The notes under the pieces: generated by a model
The model's input: the letters and a program-made list of their open reading frames with translations, nothing else
Told to the model about the DNA's origin: nothing
Database searches by the model: none
Made by a program: the position numbers and the translations under genes
Shown: positions 56,870 to 64,000 of the stretch, in pieces
How positions within the stretch are numbered: the stretch's first letter is position 1
Layout of the letters: each line of letters opens with the position of its first letter
Source: Qipengyuania sp. S6317L1
GTDB taxonomy: Bacteria > Pseudomonadota > Alphaproteobacteria > Sphingomonadales > Sphingomonadaceae
DNA length: 64,000 bases
Reading direction: 5' to 3'
NCBI RefSeq assembly: GCF_023015615.1
Contig: NZ_JALKAJ010000003.1
Location: 248,001 to 312,000 of the forward strand

Positions 56870-57181
56870 TCAGGTGAACCTCTCCCCGCGAATGACTTGA
56901 ACATCCCACATCGACAGCAGGAAGCCAAAGTTCGTAAGCATAGGTGCAAGGGCCTCTGCAAGAGCCTGTGCATTTTCTTCCGACGCTATTGTCAGGACGA
57001 AGACCTTGTCCGTGCCCATCACGCTTTCCTCGCGCCACACACCCTCGCGTCCCTTGCCGCTGCTGACTGGAAGGATAGTCCAGCCGATAATTCCGGCTTT
57101 CTCAATCGCGTCGGTCACGCGCTTTTGCAGCGCCTTGTCAGTCAGGATTTCAATTCGTTTGCGGGTAACTGTTTCGATCAT
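56870..57181 (-). CDS. sbtB: PII-like regulator, SbtB type
   Basis: 103 residues, ferredoxin-like PII fold. The T-loop region (about 38-58, GKGREGVWREESVMGTDK) has no Tyr for uridylylation, and ETVTRKRIEILTDKALQKRVTDAIEKAG opens the protein as in SbtB. The end lacks the Cys-containing R-loop of the cyanobacterial proteins. Start overlaps the SbtA-like stop by four bases, the same arrangement as in cyanobacterial sbtAB. It should gate the transporter by nucleotide binding. Confidence 0.87.
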   Translation of the reverse strand: MIETVTRKRIEILTDKALQKRVTDAIEKAGIIGWTILPVSSGKGREGVWREESVMGTDKVFVLTIASEENAQALAEALAPMLTNFGFLLSMWDVQVIRGERFT

Positions 57182-58170
57182 CGAACCCCTCCATCTGCGC
57201 CGGTGATCCCGGTGAGAAAGGCAGCAAAGGCGCTTATCACACCGATATTGATGAGCACGTTAAATGGGAAAGTGATGCTCAACGACATGGTAAGGTAAAT
57301 TCCCGGATCGGCTTCGGGCAGGGCAAGCCGCATGGCAGCTGGAACGGCGATGTAGCTTGCGCTGGCGCACAAGACGCCAAGGGCTGCGGACGATCCTGCG
57401 TCGAGGCCGATGCCCACACCAAGAGCGGTCCCGGCAAGACCGTTCACGATCGGCAGGAAAATCGCGATTGCGGCCAATCGCCACGTGACGGAACGCGCGT
57501 CAATCATCCGGCGTGCGGCGATCAGGCCCATATCAAGGAGAAAGATGCAAAGGACACCCTTGAACCCAGCCTCGAAGAAGGGGCTGACCTCGTCAAAGCC
57601 AGCCTCGCCGCCGACCATGCCGATGACGAACGCGCCAAGAAGAAGTACGATTGAAGAATTGGTGAACACCTCGTGCAGCATTTCGCCGGTGCTCTGGTTC
57701 CCGGAGCCTCCTGCGCCTCGCGCCAAGATCAGGCCGCTCAAGATTGCCGGTGCTTCCATCGCGGCCATGACGGCAACCATATATCCACCCGGCTCGCGCG
57801 CTTGTCCGGTGAGGATTTCGGTTGCGGTGACGAATGTGACGACGCTGATCGAACCATAGTGCGCAGCGACTGCGCCGGAGTTGATGCGGTCGAGCTTCCC
57901 GAATGTCTTGAGAATTGCGTATGCGAAGAAAGGAAGAAGAAAGCCTGCGACAATCCCGGCGACGAGGGCAGAAATTACAGTCGCATCAATCCCGGATTTC
58001 GAGACAGCGACACCGCCTTTAAGGCCAATCGCTGCCATCAGATAGAGCGACATGGCTTTGGCAATCGGTTCCGGGATCGCAAGGTCCGAACGCACGAAGG
58101 CTGCCAGAAGTCCGAGCACGAAGAACAGGACCACCGGAGATGTGAAAGTCTGTATTGCAGTTTCCAGCAT
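57178..58170 (-). CDS. sbtA: SbtA-type sodium/bicarbonate symporter
   Basis: 330 residues with about ten membrane helices. The pairs AAIGLKGGVAVSKSG (about 47) and AHYGSISVVTFVTA (about 104), and the later CASASYIAVPAAMRLALPEADPG, match the SbtA family (PF05982). In cyanobacteria it imports bicarbonate with sodium and is regulated by SbtB. First gene of the sbtA-sbtB-can unit. Confidence 0.88.
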   Translation of the reverse strand: MLETAIQTFTSPVVLFFVLGLLAAFVRSDLAIPEPIAKAMSLYLMAAIGLKGGVAVSKSGIDATVISALVAGIVAGFLLPFFAYAILKTFGKLDRINSGAVAAHYGSISVVTFVTATEILTGQAREPGGYMVAVMAAMEAPAILSGLILARGAGGSGNQSTGEMLHEVFTNSSIVLLLGAFVIGMVGGEAGFDEVSPFFEAGFKGVLCIFLLDMGLIAARRMIDARSVTWRLAAIAIFLPIVNGLAGTALGVGIGLDAGSSAALGVLCASASYIAVPAAMRLALPEADPGIYLTMSLSITFPFNVLINIGVISAFAAFLTGITGADGGVR

Positions 58171-58309
58171 GGAGGCCCCCGTAGCGGTGAATTGGCTTCA
58201 TCCCAATACTCAATTGTGCGAGGCGATGTCGCCTAATCTTGGCCTAGGCTGATCGGCGTATCATTTGCTTCGCTTGCGGCGGACGGGGAACGCGCCTAAA
58301 TGAGCGGGC

Positions 58310-59290
58310 ATGAACGACCTATCGAATTCACCTGCCCAGTCATCTTCTGGCGTGTCGTCCGACCAAGAACGCCCGCTGCGTCAGCGCAAGCCTGACTGGA
58401 TCAGGGTGCGCGCACCTGTCAGCAAAGGCTATCACGAAACGCGCAAGCTCATGCGCGAACTCAATCTGAACACGGTCTGCGAAGAGGCGGCGTGCCCCAA
58501 CATCGGTGAATGTTGGTCAAAAAAGCACGCGACTGTGATGATCCTTGGTGATGTGTGCACCCGCGCCTGCGCATTTTGCAATGTGAAGACGGGTATGCCG
58601 CGCGCAGTTGACCCGATGGAGCCAGAAAACACCGCGGTTGCGGCTGCGAAAATGGGGCTTGAACATATCGTCATCACCTCCGTCGATCGCGACGACCTTC
58701 CCGATGGCGGGGCGGGTCAGTTTGTAAAGGTGATTGAGGCGCTGCGCCGCAACACGCCGAACACCACCATCGAGATCCTGACACCTGACTTTCGCGGCAA
58801 AATGCGCGCGGCGGTTGAGGCGATTTGTGAGGCGGGGCCTGATGTTTACAACCACAATCTCGAAACCGTTCCGCGCCTTTACCCGACCATTCGCCCAGGC
58901 GCGCGCTATTATGCCTCGCTGCGTTTGCTCGAAGAGGTGAAGGTTCATAATCCGCTGATCTTCACCAAATCGGGCATCATGCTCGGTCTTGGCGAAGAGC
59001 GCCTCGAAGTGCATCAGGTGATGGATGACATGCGCTCTGCCGAGGTCGACTTTATCACGATGGGTCAATATCTCCAGCCAACACCCAAACATGCCAAAGT
59101 CGAAGAGTTCGTGACGCCGAAAGCTTTTAAGGCGTTCGGGTCCATCGCGCGTGCCAAAGGCTTTCTGCAAGTGGCATCAAGTCCGCTGACTCGCTCCAGT
59201 TATCACGCTGGTGATGACTTTGCAGTGATGCGCAAGGCGCGCGAGGAAAAGCTCGCCAAAAACCGCAAGCGTGATCATCTGGCTGTCTGA
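58310..59290 (+). CDS. lipA: Lipoyl synthase
   Basis: 326 residues, radical SAM enzyme. The auxiliary cluster Cys set is in [12 protein letters not shown], and the SAM cluster in CTRACAFC (CxxxCxxC). The [26 protein letters not shown] end, with its conserved Ser, is complete. Makes lipoyl groups for PdhB and other dehydrogenases, a link to pdhAB in this window. Its stop overlaps the next start (TGATG). Confidence 0.97.
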   Translation: MNDLSNSPAQSSSGVSSDQERPLRQRKPDWIRVRAPVSKGYHETRKLMRELNLNTVCEEAACPNIGECWSKKHATVMILGDVCTRACAFCNVKTGMPRAVDPMEPENTAVAAAKMGLEHIVITSVDRDDLPDGGAGQFVKVIEALRRNTPNTTIEILTPDFRGKMRAAVEAICEAGPDVYNHNLETVPRLYPTIRPGARYYASLRLLEEVKVHNPLIFTKSGIMLGLGEERLEVHQVMDDMRSAEVDFITMGQYLQPTPKHAKVEEFVTPKAFKAFGSIARAKGFLQVASSPLTRSSYHAGDDFAVMRKAREEKLAKNRKRDHLAV

Positions 59291-59751
59291 TGGTTGGGAT
59301 CAGGGAAACCCGAAGGCTACCGTATAGCGCAGAACAGATGTTCGATCTGGTGGCGGATGTTGCAAGGTATCGTGAGTTTTTGCCTTGGGTTGTTGCGACC
59401 CGTGTACGCTCAAACACCGAAACGGAAATGCTCGCCGATATGGTGGTGGGCTTCAAATCCATCCGCGAGACATTCACCTCGCGTGTGTTGAAGGACCGTC
59501 CCAAACAGATCGCGGTTCACTATGTCGATGGACCGCTATCCGACCTCGACAACGTCTGGACCTTCCGCGAAATTGACGAGAACACCTGCGAGATTGATTT
59601 TGCGGTCGATTTTGAATTCAAGAATCGGGTATTTCAAGCACTCGCAGGGCAATATTTTGACCGCGCTTTTCGCAAGATGGTCGCCGCTTTTGAGAAACGC
59701 GCCGGCGACCTCTACGGCAACAGCAATTCCAGCGCGCATATCGTCGCCTGA
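59290..59751 (+). CDS. Coenzyme Q-binding protein, COQ10/RatA family
   Basis: 153 residues, START-fold. The pattern of RRLPYSAEQMFDLVADVARYREFLPWV and the final ALAGQYFDRAFRKMVAAFEKRA are typical. Helps ubiquinone use in respiration; the E. coli member is named RatA. The end overlaps the convergent pncC gene by 40 bases. Confidence 0.92.
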   Translation: MVGIRETRRLPYSAEQMFDLVADVARYREFLPWVVATRVRSNTETEMLADMVVGFKSIRETFTSRVLKDRPKQIAVHYVDGPLSDLDNVWTFREIDENTCEIDFAVDFEFKNRVFQALAGQYFDRAFRKMVAAFEKRAGDLYGNSNSSAHIVA

Positions 59752-60224
59752 CGCCGTATCTCGGCTCTGCCGCCGGGGCCGTCCCCGCCTTCAAAGTGTT
59801 TAAGTTCGCCTTCGGGATCGCCCGACTGGTTGCGCACCACACGGGCAAATACGACCGTTCCGACAGGCTTTAATTGCGAGCCGCCACCCGGTCCTGCGAC
59901 GCCGCTGATCGCCACCGCCACATCGGCATCGGAGCGTTCAAGCGCGCCTTTTGCCATTGCCCATACACACGCAATCGAGACTGCACCGAAGGTTTCGATA
60001 ATATCCTGAGCGACGCCCAGCATCTCCATCTTGGCCTCGTTTGAATAGGTGACATAGCCACGGTCGAGCACCGCCGACGACCCCGCTATCTCGGTCAGGG
60101 CTCCTGCAACTAGACCGCCCGTGCAGCTTTCAGCCGTGACAACCTTGCGGCCTGCTTTCGCGTTTTCTTTCACCACACGCGCGGCAAGCGCACCAATTTC
60201 ATCGGAGAGGAGATAATTGCTCAC
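59712..60224 (-). CDS. pncC: NMN amidohydrolase-like CinA C-terminal domain protein
   Basis: 170 residues from a GTG start, just the CinA C-terminal domain. TAESCTGG, GYVTYSNEAK and the ISGVAGPGGG loop are diagnostic. Deamidates nicotinamide mononucleotide for NAD recycling. Third gene of the ispDF unit; nine bases from the secreted protein gene. Confidence 0.93.
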   Translation of the reverse strand: MSNYLLSDEIGALAARVVKENAKAGRKVVTAESCTGGLVAGALTEIAGSSAVLDRGYVTYSNEAKMEMLGVAQDIIETFGAVSIACVWAMAKGALERSDADVAVAISGVAGPGGGSQLKPVGTVVFARVVRNQSGDPEGELKHFEGGDGPGGRAEIRRQATICALELLLP

Positions 60225-60233
60225 GGGTCTGTC

Positions 60234-60815
60234 TTACTCTGCCGCCTGCGCTGCTTGTGTCGCTTGCGGTGTTCCACAAACAGCAGGATTGTCGAGCCCT
60301 GTGACGCGCGCCAGAAAGCTTGCGAGCCCGCCGATGTTCTCGGGCGGCAAAGGTGCTACCAATTCCATAGCCTCGGCAATATCGCCGCAGGTTGAAGGTT
60401 TCAAATCCTTGGCAAGGTCATTTGTGATCATCTGCCCGACAAAAGCATCGACCAGCGGTCGCAAGGCTTCTGGCGGCATCTGTTCAAGAGCGGCCATCAT
60501 GGGATCTTCGCCTTTGCCCTTTTCTGCCGAATCTGCCGCCATAAAGACTTTGAGCAACCGCAGGGTGCCCGGCCACGATGTGTCCTGAAGGCTGGCAAAC
60601 TGAGCGATGAAGGCATCCGCCTCGTTTGTCATGAATTCGCTTGCCGAAAATTCCGCCGAGCACGGTCCCTGCACTGCATCGTAAAGCATCGGCATCGCAT
60701 AGGTTACCGTATCGGAGACGTCCGCGCTCTCGACGCACGCTTGCTGCGCTGCTGCGGCCTGAGCTGAAGCAAGCGCGGTGAAAGCGAGCGCGGTGCTGAT
60801 AATCTTGGATTTCAT
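60234..60815 (-). CDS. Secreted protein of unknown function
   Basis: 193 residues. Signal peptide 1-23 ending AAAAQQ. The mature part is mostly helical with four Cys (about 27, 52, 147 and 184) that could form two disulfides. No known motif. It overlaps the ispDF stop by four bases and precedes pncC, so it is translated with them. Confidence 0.8.
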   Translation of the reverse strand: MKSKIISTALAFTALASAQAAAAQQACVESADVSDTVTYAMPMLYDAVQGPCSAEFSASEFMTNEADAFIAQFASLQDTSWPGTLRLLKVFMAADSAEKGKGEDPMMAALEQMPPEALRPLVDAFVGQMITNDLAKDLKPSTCGDIAEAMELVAPLPPENIGGLASFLARVTGLDNPAVCGTPQATQAAQAAE

Positions 60816-61981
60816 GAACGGGTCTCCATTGCAAAGAGTGATACGACGGCCTGTGCAGCGATACCTTCGCTCCGGCCGGTAAATCCGAGTTTTTCCGTGG
60901 TGGTTGCCTTGATGCTGACCTGCGCCTCCTCAAGCCCCATCAGCTTTGCGACCTTGGCGCGCATCGCGGGACGGTGCGGTCCGATTTTGGGTGCTTCGCA
61001 AATAATGGTGAGGTCGACATTGCCAATGGCATAACCCGCTTCATTGGCAAGTTTAACGGCGTGTTCGAGAAACTGGCCCGAGCGTGCCCCTTTCCATTGC
61101 GGATCGCTGGGCGGGAAGTGTGTGCCAATATCGCCGTCGCCGATACCGCCGAGCACCGCGTCGGTAATGGCATGGAGCGCCACATCGGCGTCCGAATGCC
61201 CTGAAAGTCCGTGAGTATGCTCGAGCTTGATCCCGCCAAGCCACAACTCCTCACCCTCTTCGAGGCGGTGCACGTCATATCCTTGACCAATGCGAAAGGG
61301 CGGTTTGATTGCGTTGTCCTCCAGATCGTCGGCAAATGTGATTTTTTTCAAGCGTTCATCCCCCTGGACGAGCGCAACTGAACCGGAGCTTGCCGCGAGC
61401 ACCTGTGCATCATCGCCAGCGTCCGTAGAGCGATCCCAAGCGCGGTGTGCCGCAAGGATCTCATCGTATCGAAACGCTTGGGGTGTTTGAACCCTTCGAA
61501 GGGTTTCGCGCCTGGCCGATCCATTCATGGTGCCGTCGTCGCTTGCCACAGCAAGGCTGTCGACAACGGGAAGCACCGGGATGGCACCGGCATGATTGTC
61601 GAGGGCCGTAATGAGCCGTTCAACGACTGCAAAAGGCAGGTGAGGGCGCGCAGCATCGTGGATCAACACGCGGGCCGGCTCGCTATCTTCAATCGCCTCA
61701 AGCCCGGCGTGTACTGAATCCTGACGCGACGCGCCGCCAGATACAAATTGGAACCCTTCGAGGCCGTGGAGTGCGTCTTCGGCGTGTCCTTCGCTTCCCT
61801 CGGCGATGACCACGATCAAAGGCGACGCGCCTGCGTCCAGCAACCTTTCGACCGAATGACGCAGAACCGGCTTTCCCTGGAATTTGCGAAACTGTTTCGG
61901 CGTGTCGCCACCGACGCGCAAACCCTTGCCAGCGGCTACGACTATAGCTGCAAAATCGGGGAGGGGGGTATTCTTCGCCAT
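60812..61981 (-). CDS. ispDF: Bifunctional IspD/IspF, isoprenoid synthesis
   Basis: 389 residues. Residues 1-225 are IspD ([25 protein letters not shown]): makes CDP-methylerythritol. Residues 230-389 are IspF ([26 protein letters not shown]): makes the cyclic diphosphate. The fusion is common in Alphaproteobacteria. Divergent from dusB. Confidence 0.97.
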   Translation of the reverse strand: MAKNTPLPDFAAIVVAAGKGLRVGGDTPKQFRKFQGKPVLRHSVERLLDAGASPLIVVIAEGSEGHAEDALHGLEGFQFVSGGASRQDSVHAGLEAIEDSEPARVLIHDAARPHLPFAVVERLITALDNHAGAIPVLPVVDSLAVASDDGTMNGSARRETLRRVQTPQAFRYDEILAAHRAWDRSTDAGDDAQVLAASSGSVALVQGDERLKKITFADDLEDNAIKPPFRIGQGYDVHRLEEGEELWLGGIKLEHTHGLSGHSDADVALHAITDAVLGGIGDGDIGTHFPPSDPQWKGARSGQFLEHAVKLANEAGYAIGNVDLTIICEAPKIGPHRPAMRAKVAKLMGLEEAQVSIKATTTEKLGFTGRSEGIAAQAVVSLFAMETRS

Positions 61982-62089
61982 CTCCCCAAGCGCTTAAGGT
62001 CTGGACGGCCCATTAGCAATGCACTATGCGCTGCACAAAATTTAAGCACACCCCTCCGCTTTTGCGCGTCCTTTGCCTGTATTGTTCTT

Positions 62090-63112
62090 ATGTCTGAAAT
62101 CCCCGCACCACCTCCTTTGAAACCGATCCAAGTCGGCCCCGTCACGATCAATGAGCCCGTGATCCTTGCTCCCATGACAGGTGTCACCGACAAACCGTTC
62201 CGCACGCTTGTGCGCCGGTACGGCTCTGGTCTCAACGTGACTGAAATGATCGCAAGCGAGGCGGCTATTCGCGAGACGCGCCAATCGGTGCAAAAGGCGG
62301 AATGGGACAAGACCGAAGAGCCGGTTTCGATGCAGCTTGTCGGCTGTGACCCGGGCTCCATGGGCGAAGCGGCGAAGCTGCAAGAGGGCAATGGCGCAGC
62401 GATTATCGACATCAATTTCGGGTGCCCGGTTCGCAAAGTCGTCGGCCAGCTTGCAGGCTCTGCGCTTATGCGAGAGGTGCCGCTGGCGACCAAGTTGATG
62501 GAAGAGACGGTGAAGGCGGTCGATGTGCCCGTCACCGTGAAAATGCGCATGGGGTGGGACCATCAAAGCCTCAACGCGCCAGAAATGGCCCGCATTGCAG
62601 AAGACTTGGGCGTCAAGATGATCACCGTTCATGGCCGCACGCGCAATCAGATGTATAAAGGCAGCGCCGATTGGTCCTTTATCCGCAAGGTCAAAGAAGC
62701 TGTCTCGATCCCTGTCATCGTCAATGGCGATATCTGCACAATCAATGATGCTGCAAAGGCGCTCGAACAATCAGGCGCAGACGGGCTCATGATCGGACGC
62801 GGCGCATATGGCAAACCGTGGCTGTTGGGCCAGGTGATGCACTGGTGGCGCACGGGCGAGGTCATTCCAACGCCAAGCTTCGATGAACAATATGCGACGC
62901 TTGTCGAGCATTACCAGCGTATGCTTGACCATTACGGTCGCGAAGTCGGCACAAAGATCGCGCGCAAACACCTTGGTTGGTACACCAAGGGGATGCATGG
63001 CTCTGCTGACTTTCGAAACAAGGCGAATTTGATCGACAACCCCGACGTCGTCCTCGATGAGCTTGAGCGGTTTTACGAGCCCTTCCTTGGCCGTACGGCC
63101 AAAGCGGCCTGA
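62090..63112 (+). CDS. dusB: tRNA-dihydrouridine synthase
   Basis: 340 residues from the ATG giving [10 protein letters not shown]; the open frame runs 114 codons further but lies over ispDF. FMN TIM barrel. [12 protein letters not shown], active-site Cys in [21 protein letters not shown] and [10 protein letters not shown] are seen. The alphaproteobacterial NifR3/DusB gene lies before ntrB, as here. Confidence 0.96.
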   Translation: MSEIPAPPPLKPIQVGPVTINEPVILAPMTGVTDKPFRTLVRRYGSGLNVTEMIASEAAIRETRQSVQKAEWDKTEEPVSMQLVGCDPGSMGEAAKLQEGNGAAIIDINFGCPVRKVVGQLAGSALMREVPLATKLMEETVKAVDVPVTVKMRMGWDHQSLNAPEMARIAEDLGVKMITVHGRTRNQMYKGSADWSFIRKVKEAVSIPVIVNGDICTINDAAKALEQSGADGLMIGRGAYGKPWLLGQVMHWWRTGEVIPTPSFDEQYATLVEHYQRMLDHYGREVGTKIARKHLGWYTKGMHGSADFRNKANLIDNPDVVLDELERFYEPFLGRTAKAA

Positions 63113-63131
63113 CGCCGAATAGGCGGGAGCT

Positions 63132-64000
63132 GTGGCTATTCCATCTCATTTGTCTACAAGTCCCGACCTGCGCCCGGGCGCAAGCGAGCAGATCGAAGGC
63201 CTGCTTTTCGCACTCATTCTCATCGACCCGGAATTGAGGGTCGCCGAGCTCAATCAGTCGGCGGAAAATATGCTTGGCAAGAGCGCAAAGCGAGTGATTG
63301 GCCAGGATCTGATTGAGCTGATCGGACCGCTCGATCCGCGGGTCCAGCACCGCCTTTCGGTAAACGAAGCGGCTCTTGTCGCGCGTGAAATTACCATTTC
63401 GACGAGCGAAGCCGAGAGGCGCGTCAATTTGACCGCATCACCGCTTGTCAGTCATCTTGGCTGGCGGGTGATCACTTTGTCAGAGGTGGGCTACGAGGAA
63501 ACAGGTAACGATGAAGAACTGGCTTCGTCTCTTGGCGCTCCGTCTATCCTTGCTCACGAAATCAAAAACCCGCTCGCTGCCATTCGGGGCGCTGCTCAAC
63601 TCGCTGCGCGCAAGTTAAGGGGCGCAGATGCGAAGCTGGCAACGATGATCACCGACGAGGTGGACCGGATCGTTCGCCTGATTGATCGCATGCAGCAATT
63701 GGGCGCGCGCACACCGGAAGAAGTGAGCGCGTGCAACCCGCACGAAGCAATACGGACCGCGATTGCAACTGTGCGCGCGGCGGACAAGGGCAAGGTGGAA
63801 ATCATCGAGGAGTTTGATCCTTCCTTGCCCCCCGTGCTCGCCAATCGGGATGCATTGGAGCAGGTGTTGATCAACCTGATTTCCAACGCGCGCGATGCCG
63901 TGAGTTCGGCAGCGCAAGGACAGGTCACCGTCCGAACCCGTTTCGTCAGCGGCCTGGCGTTCAGCGCCATCCGGTTGGGACGGGCCGTTCGCTTGCCAAT
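63132..64000 (+). CDS. ntrB: Nitrogen-regulation sensor kinase NtrB, 3' end missing
   Basis: 289 codons visible, cut by the window end. GTG start with CGGGAG two bases before it, 19 bases after dusB. PAS-like N-terminal region about 15-125. The H box is LAHEIKNPLAAIRGAAQL near residue 140, with the phospho-His. The N box is VLINLISNARDAV near 245. The rest of the ATP domain (G1, G2) is outside. Senses nitrogen state through PII and controls NtrC. Confidence 0.93.
   Translation, partial: MAIPSHLSTSPDLRPGASEQIEGLLFALILIDPELRVAELNQSAENMLGKSAKRVIGQDLIELIGPLDPRVQHRLSVNEAALVAREITISTSEAERRVNLTASPLVSHLGWRVITLSEVGYEETGNDEELASSLGAPSILAHEIKNPLAAIRGAAQLAARKLRGADAKLATMITDEVDRIVRLIDRMQQLGARTPEEVSACNPHEAIRTAIATVRAADKGKVEIIEEFDPSLPPVLANRDALEQVLINLISNARDAVSSAAQGQVTVRTRFVSGLAFSAIRLGRAVRLP

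Noticed and set aside
62090-62098. dusB start far upstream at 61748
   Set aside because: That extension overlaps ispDF by over 200 bases; the ATG at 62090 gives the normal family length.

Overview
The window is a chromosomal segment of an alphaproteobacterium, most likely of the order Sphingomonadales (Erythrobacter/Altererythrobacter-like). The evidence is the block trpE..trpG-trpD-trpC-moaC-moeA-lexA next to comEC, gltX and gltA; the DUF1467 and DUF1178 proteins; fused IspDF; dusB-ntrB divergent from ispDF; ftsB-pdhA-pdhB with a lipoyl domain on E1-beta; a lexA promoter with an alphaproteobacterial GTTC-N7-GTTC SOS box; and a ROSE-type leader on hsp20. Base composition looks even and moderately GC-rich. 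I see no phage, insertion sequence or CRISPR array. Nearly every base is coding, many genes overlap by 1-11 bases, and TTG or GTG starts are common (gyrA, pdhA, trpE, carbonic anhydrase, pncC, ntrB and others).

Layout. 1-8.6 kb: the 3' part of RNase J, a DUF1467 protein, a large membrane-anchored coiled-coil protein, and then a plus-strand cluster of four genes. The cluster encodes an Hpt-like protein, a membrane protein, a DUF2336-like protein and a histidine-kinase-like protein. Both the Hpt protein and the kinase lack the phospho-accepting histidine. 8.6-16.4 kb: citrate synthase, GltX, ComEC, LexA, MoeA, MoaC. 16.6-24.3 kb: a trp operon (trpE, G, D, C) headed by a PpiD-like chaperone and interrupted by a secreted glycosidase-family lipoprotein and a proline iminopeptidase. 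24.6-30.5 kb: tpiA, secG, pyrG, a 490-base structured gap, hsp20 with an RNA-thermometer leader, glutaredoxin, a nitrilase-family amidase, DUF1178 and tRNA-Arg(CCU).

30.6-40.2 kb: gamma-glutamyltransferase, a PepSY protein, a 1094-residue secreted beta-propeller (VPS10/BNR) protein, a 510-base gap with a strong terminator and a possible structured RNA, an MFS transporter, a haloalkane dehalogenase and a divergent acyl-CoA dehydrogenase. 40.3-43.3 kb: ftsB and pdhA-pdhB. 43.3-46.5 kb: a three-gene TadE/TadE/TadG operon. 46.7-55.4 kb: a phytoene-synthase-like protein, an EF-hand protein, TrmFO, a YhhN protein, a TauD-like dioxygenase, GyrA and a secreted repeat protein. 55.4-58.2 kb: a NYN nuclease-like protein, then sbtA-sbtB-carbonic anhydrase, which looks like a bicarbonate uptake operon. 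58.3-64 kb: lipA-ratA, ispDF-(secreted protein)-pncC, and dusB-ntrB, the last cut by the window end.

The most notable items are the cluster of pseudo-phosphorelay proteins, the SbtA/SbtB/carbonic anhydrase operon, the ROSE-like leader, EF-hand loops inside a pilin-like protein, and two structured intergenic regions (27.6-28.1 kb and 36.5-36.8 kb). Identities are judged from sequence motifs only; no database search was made.
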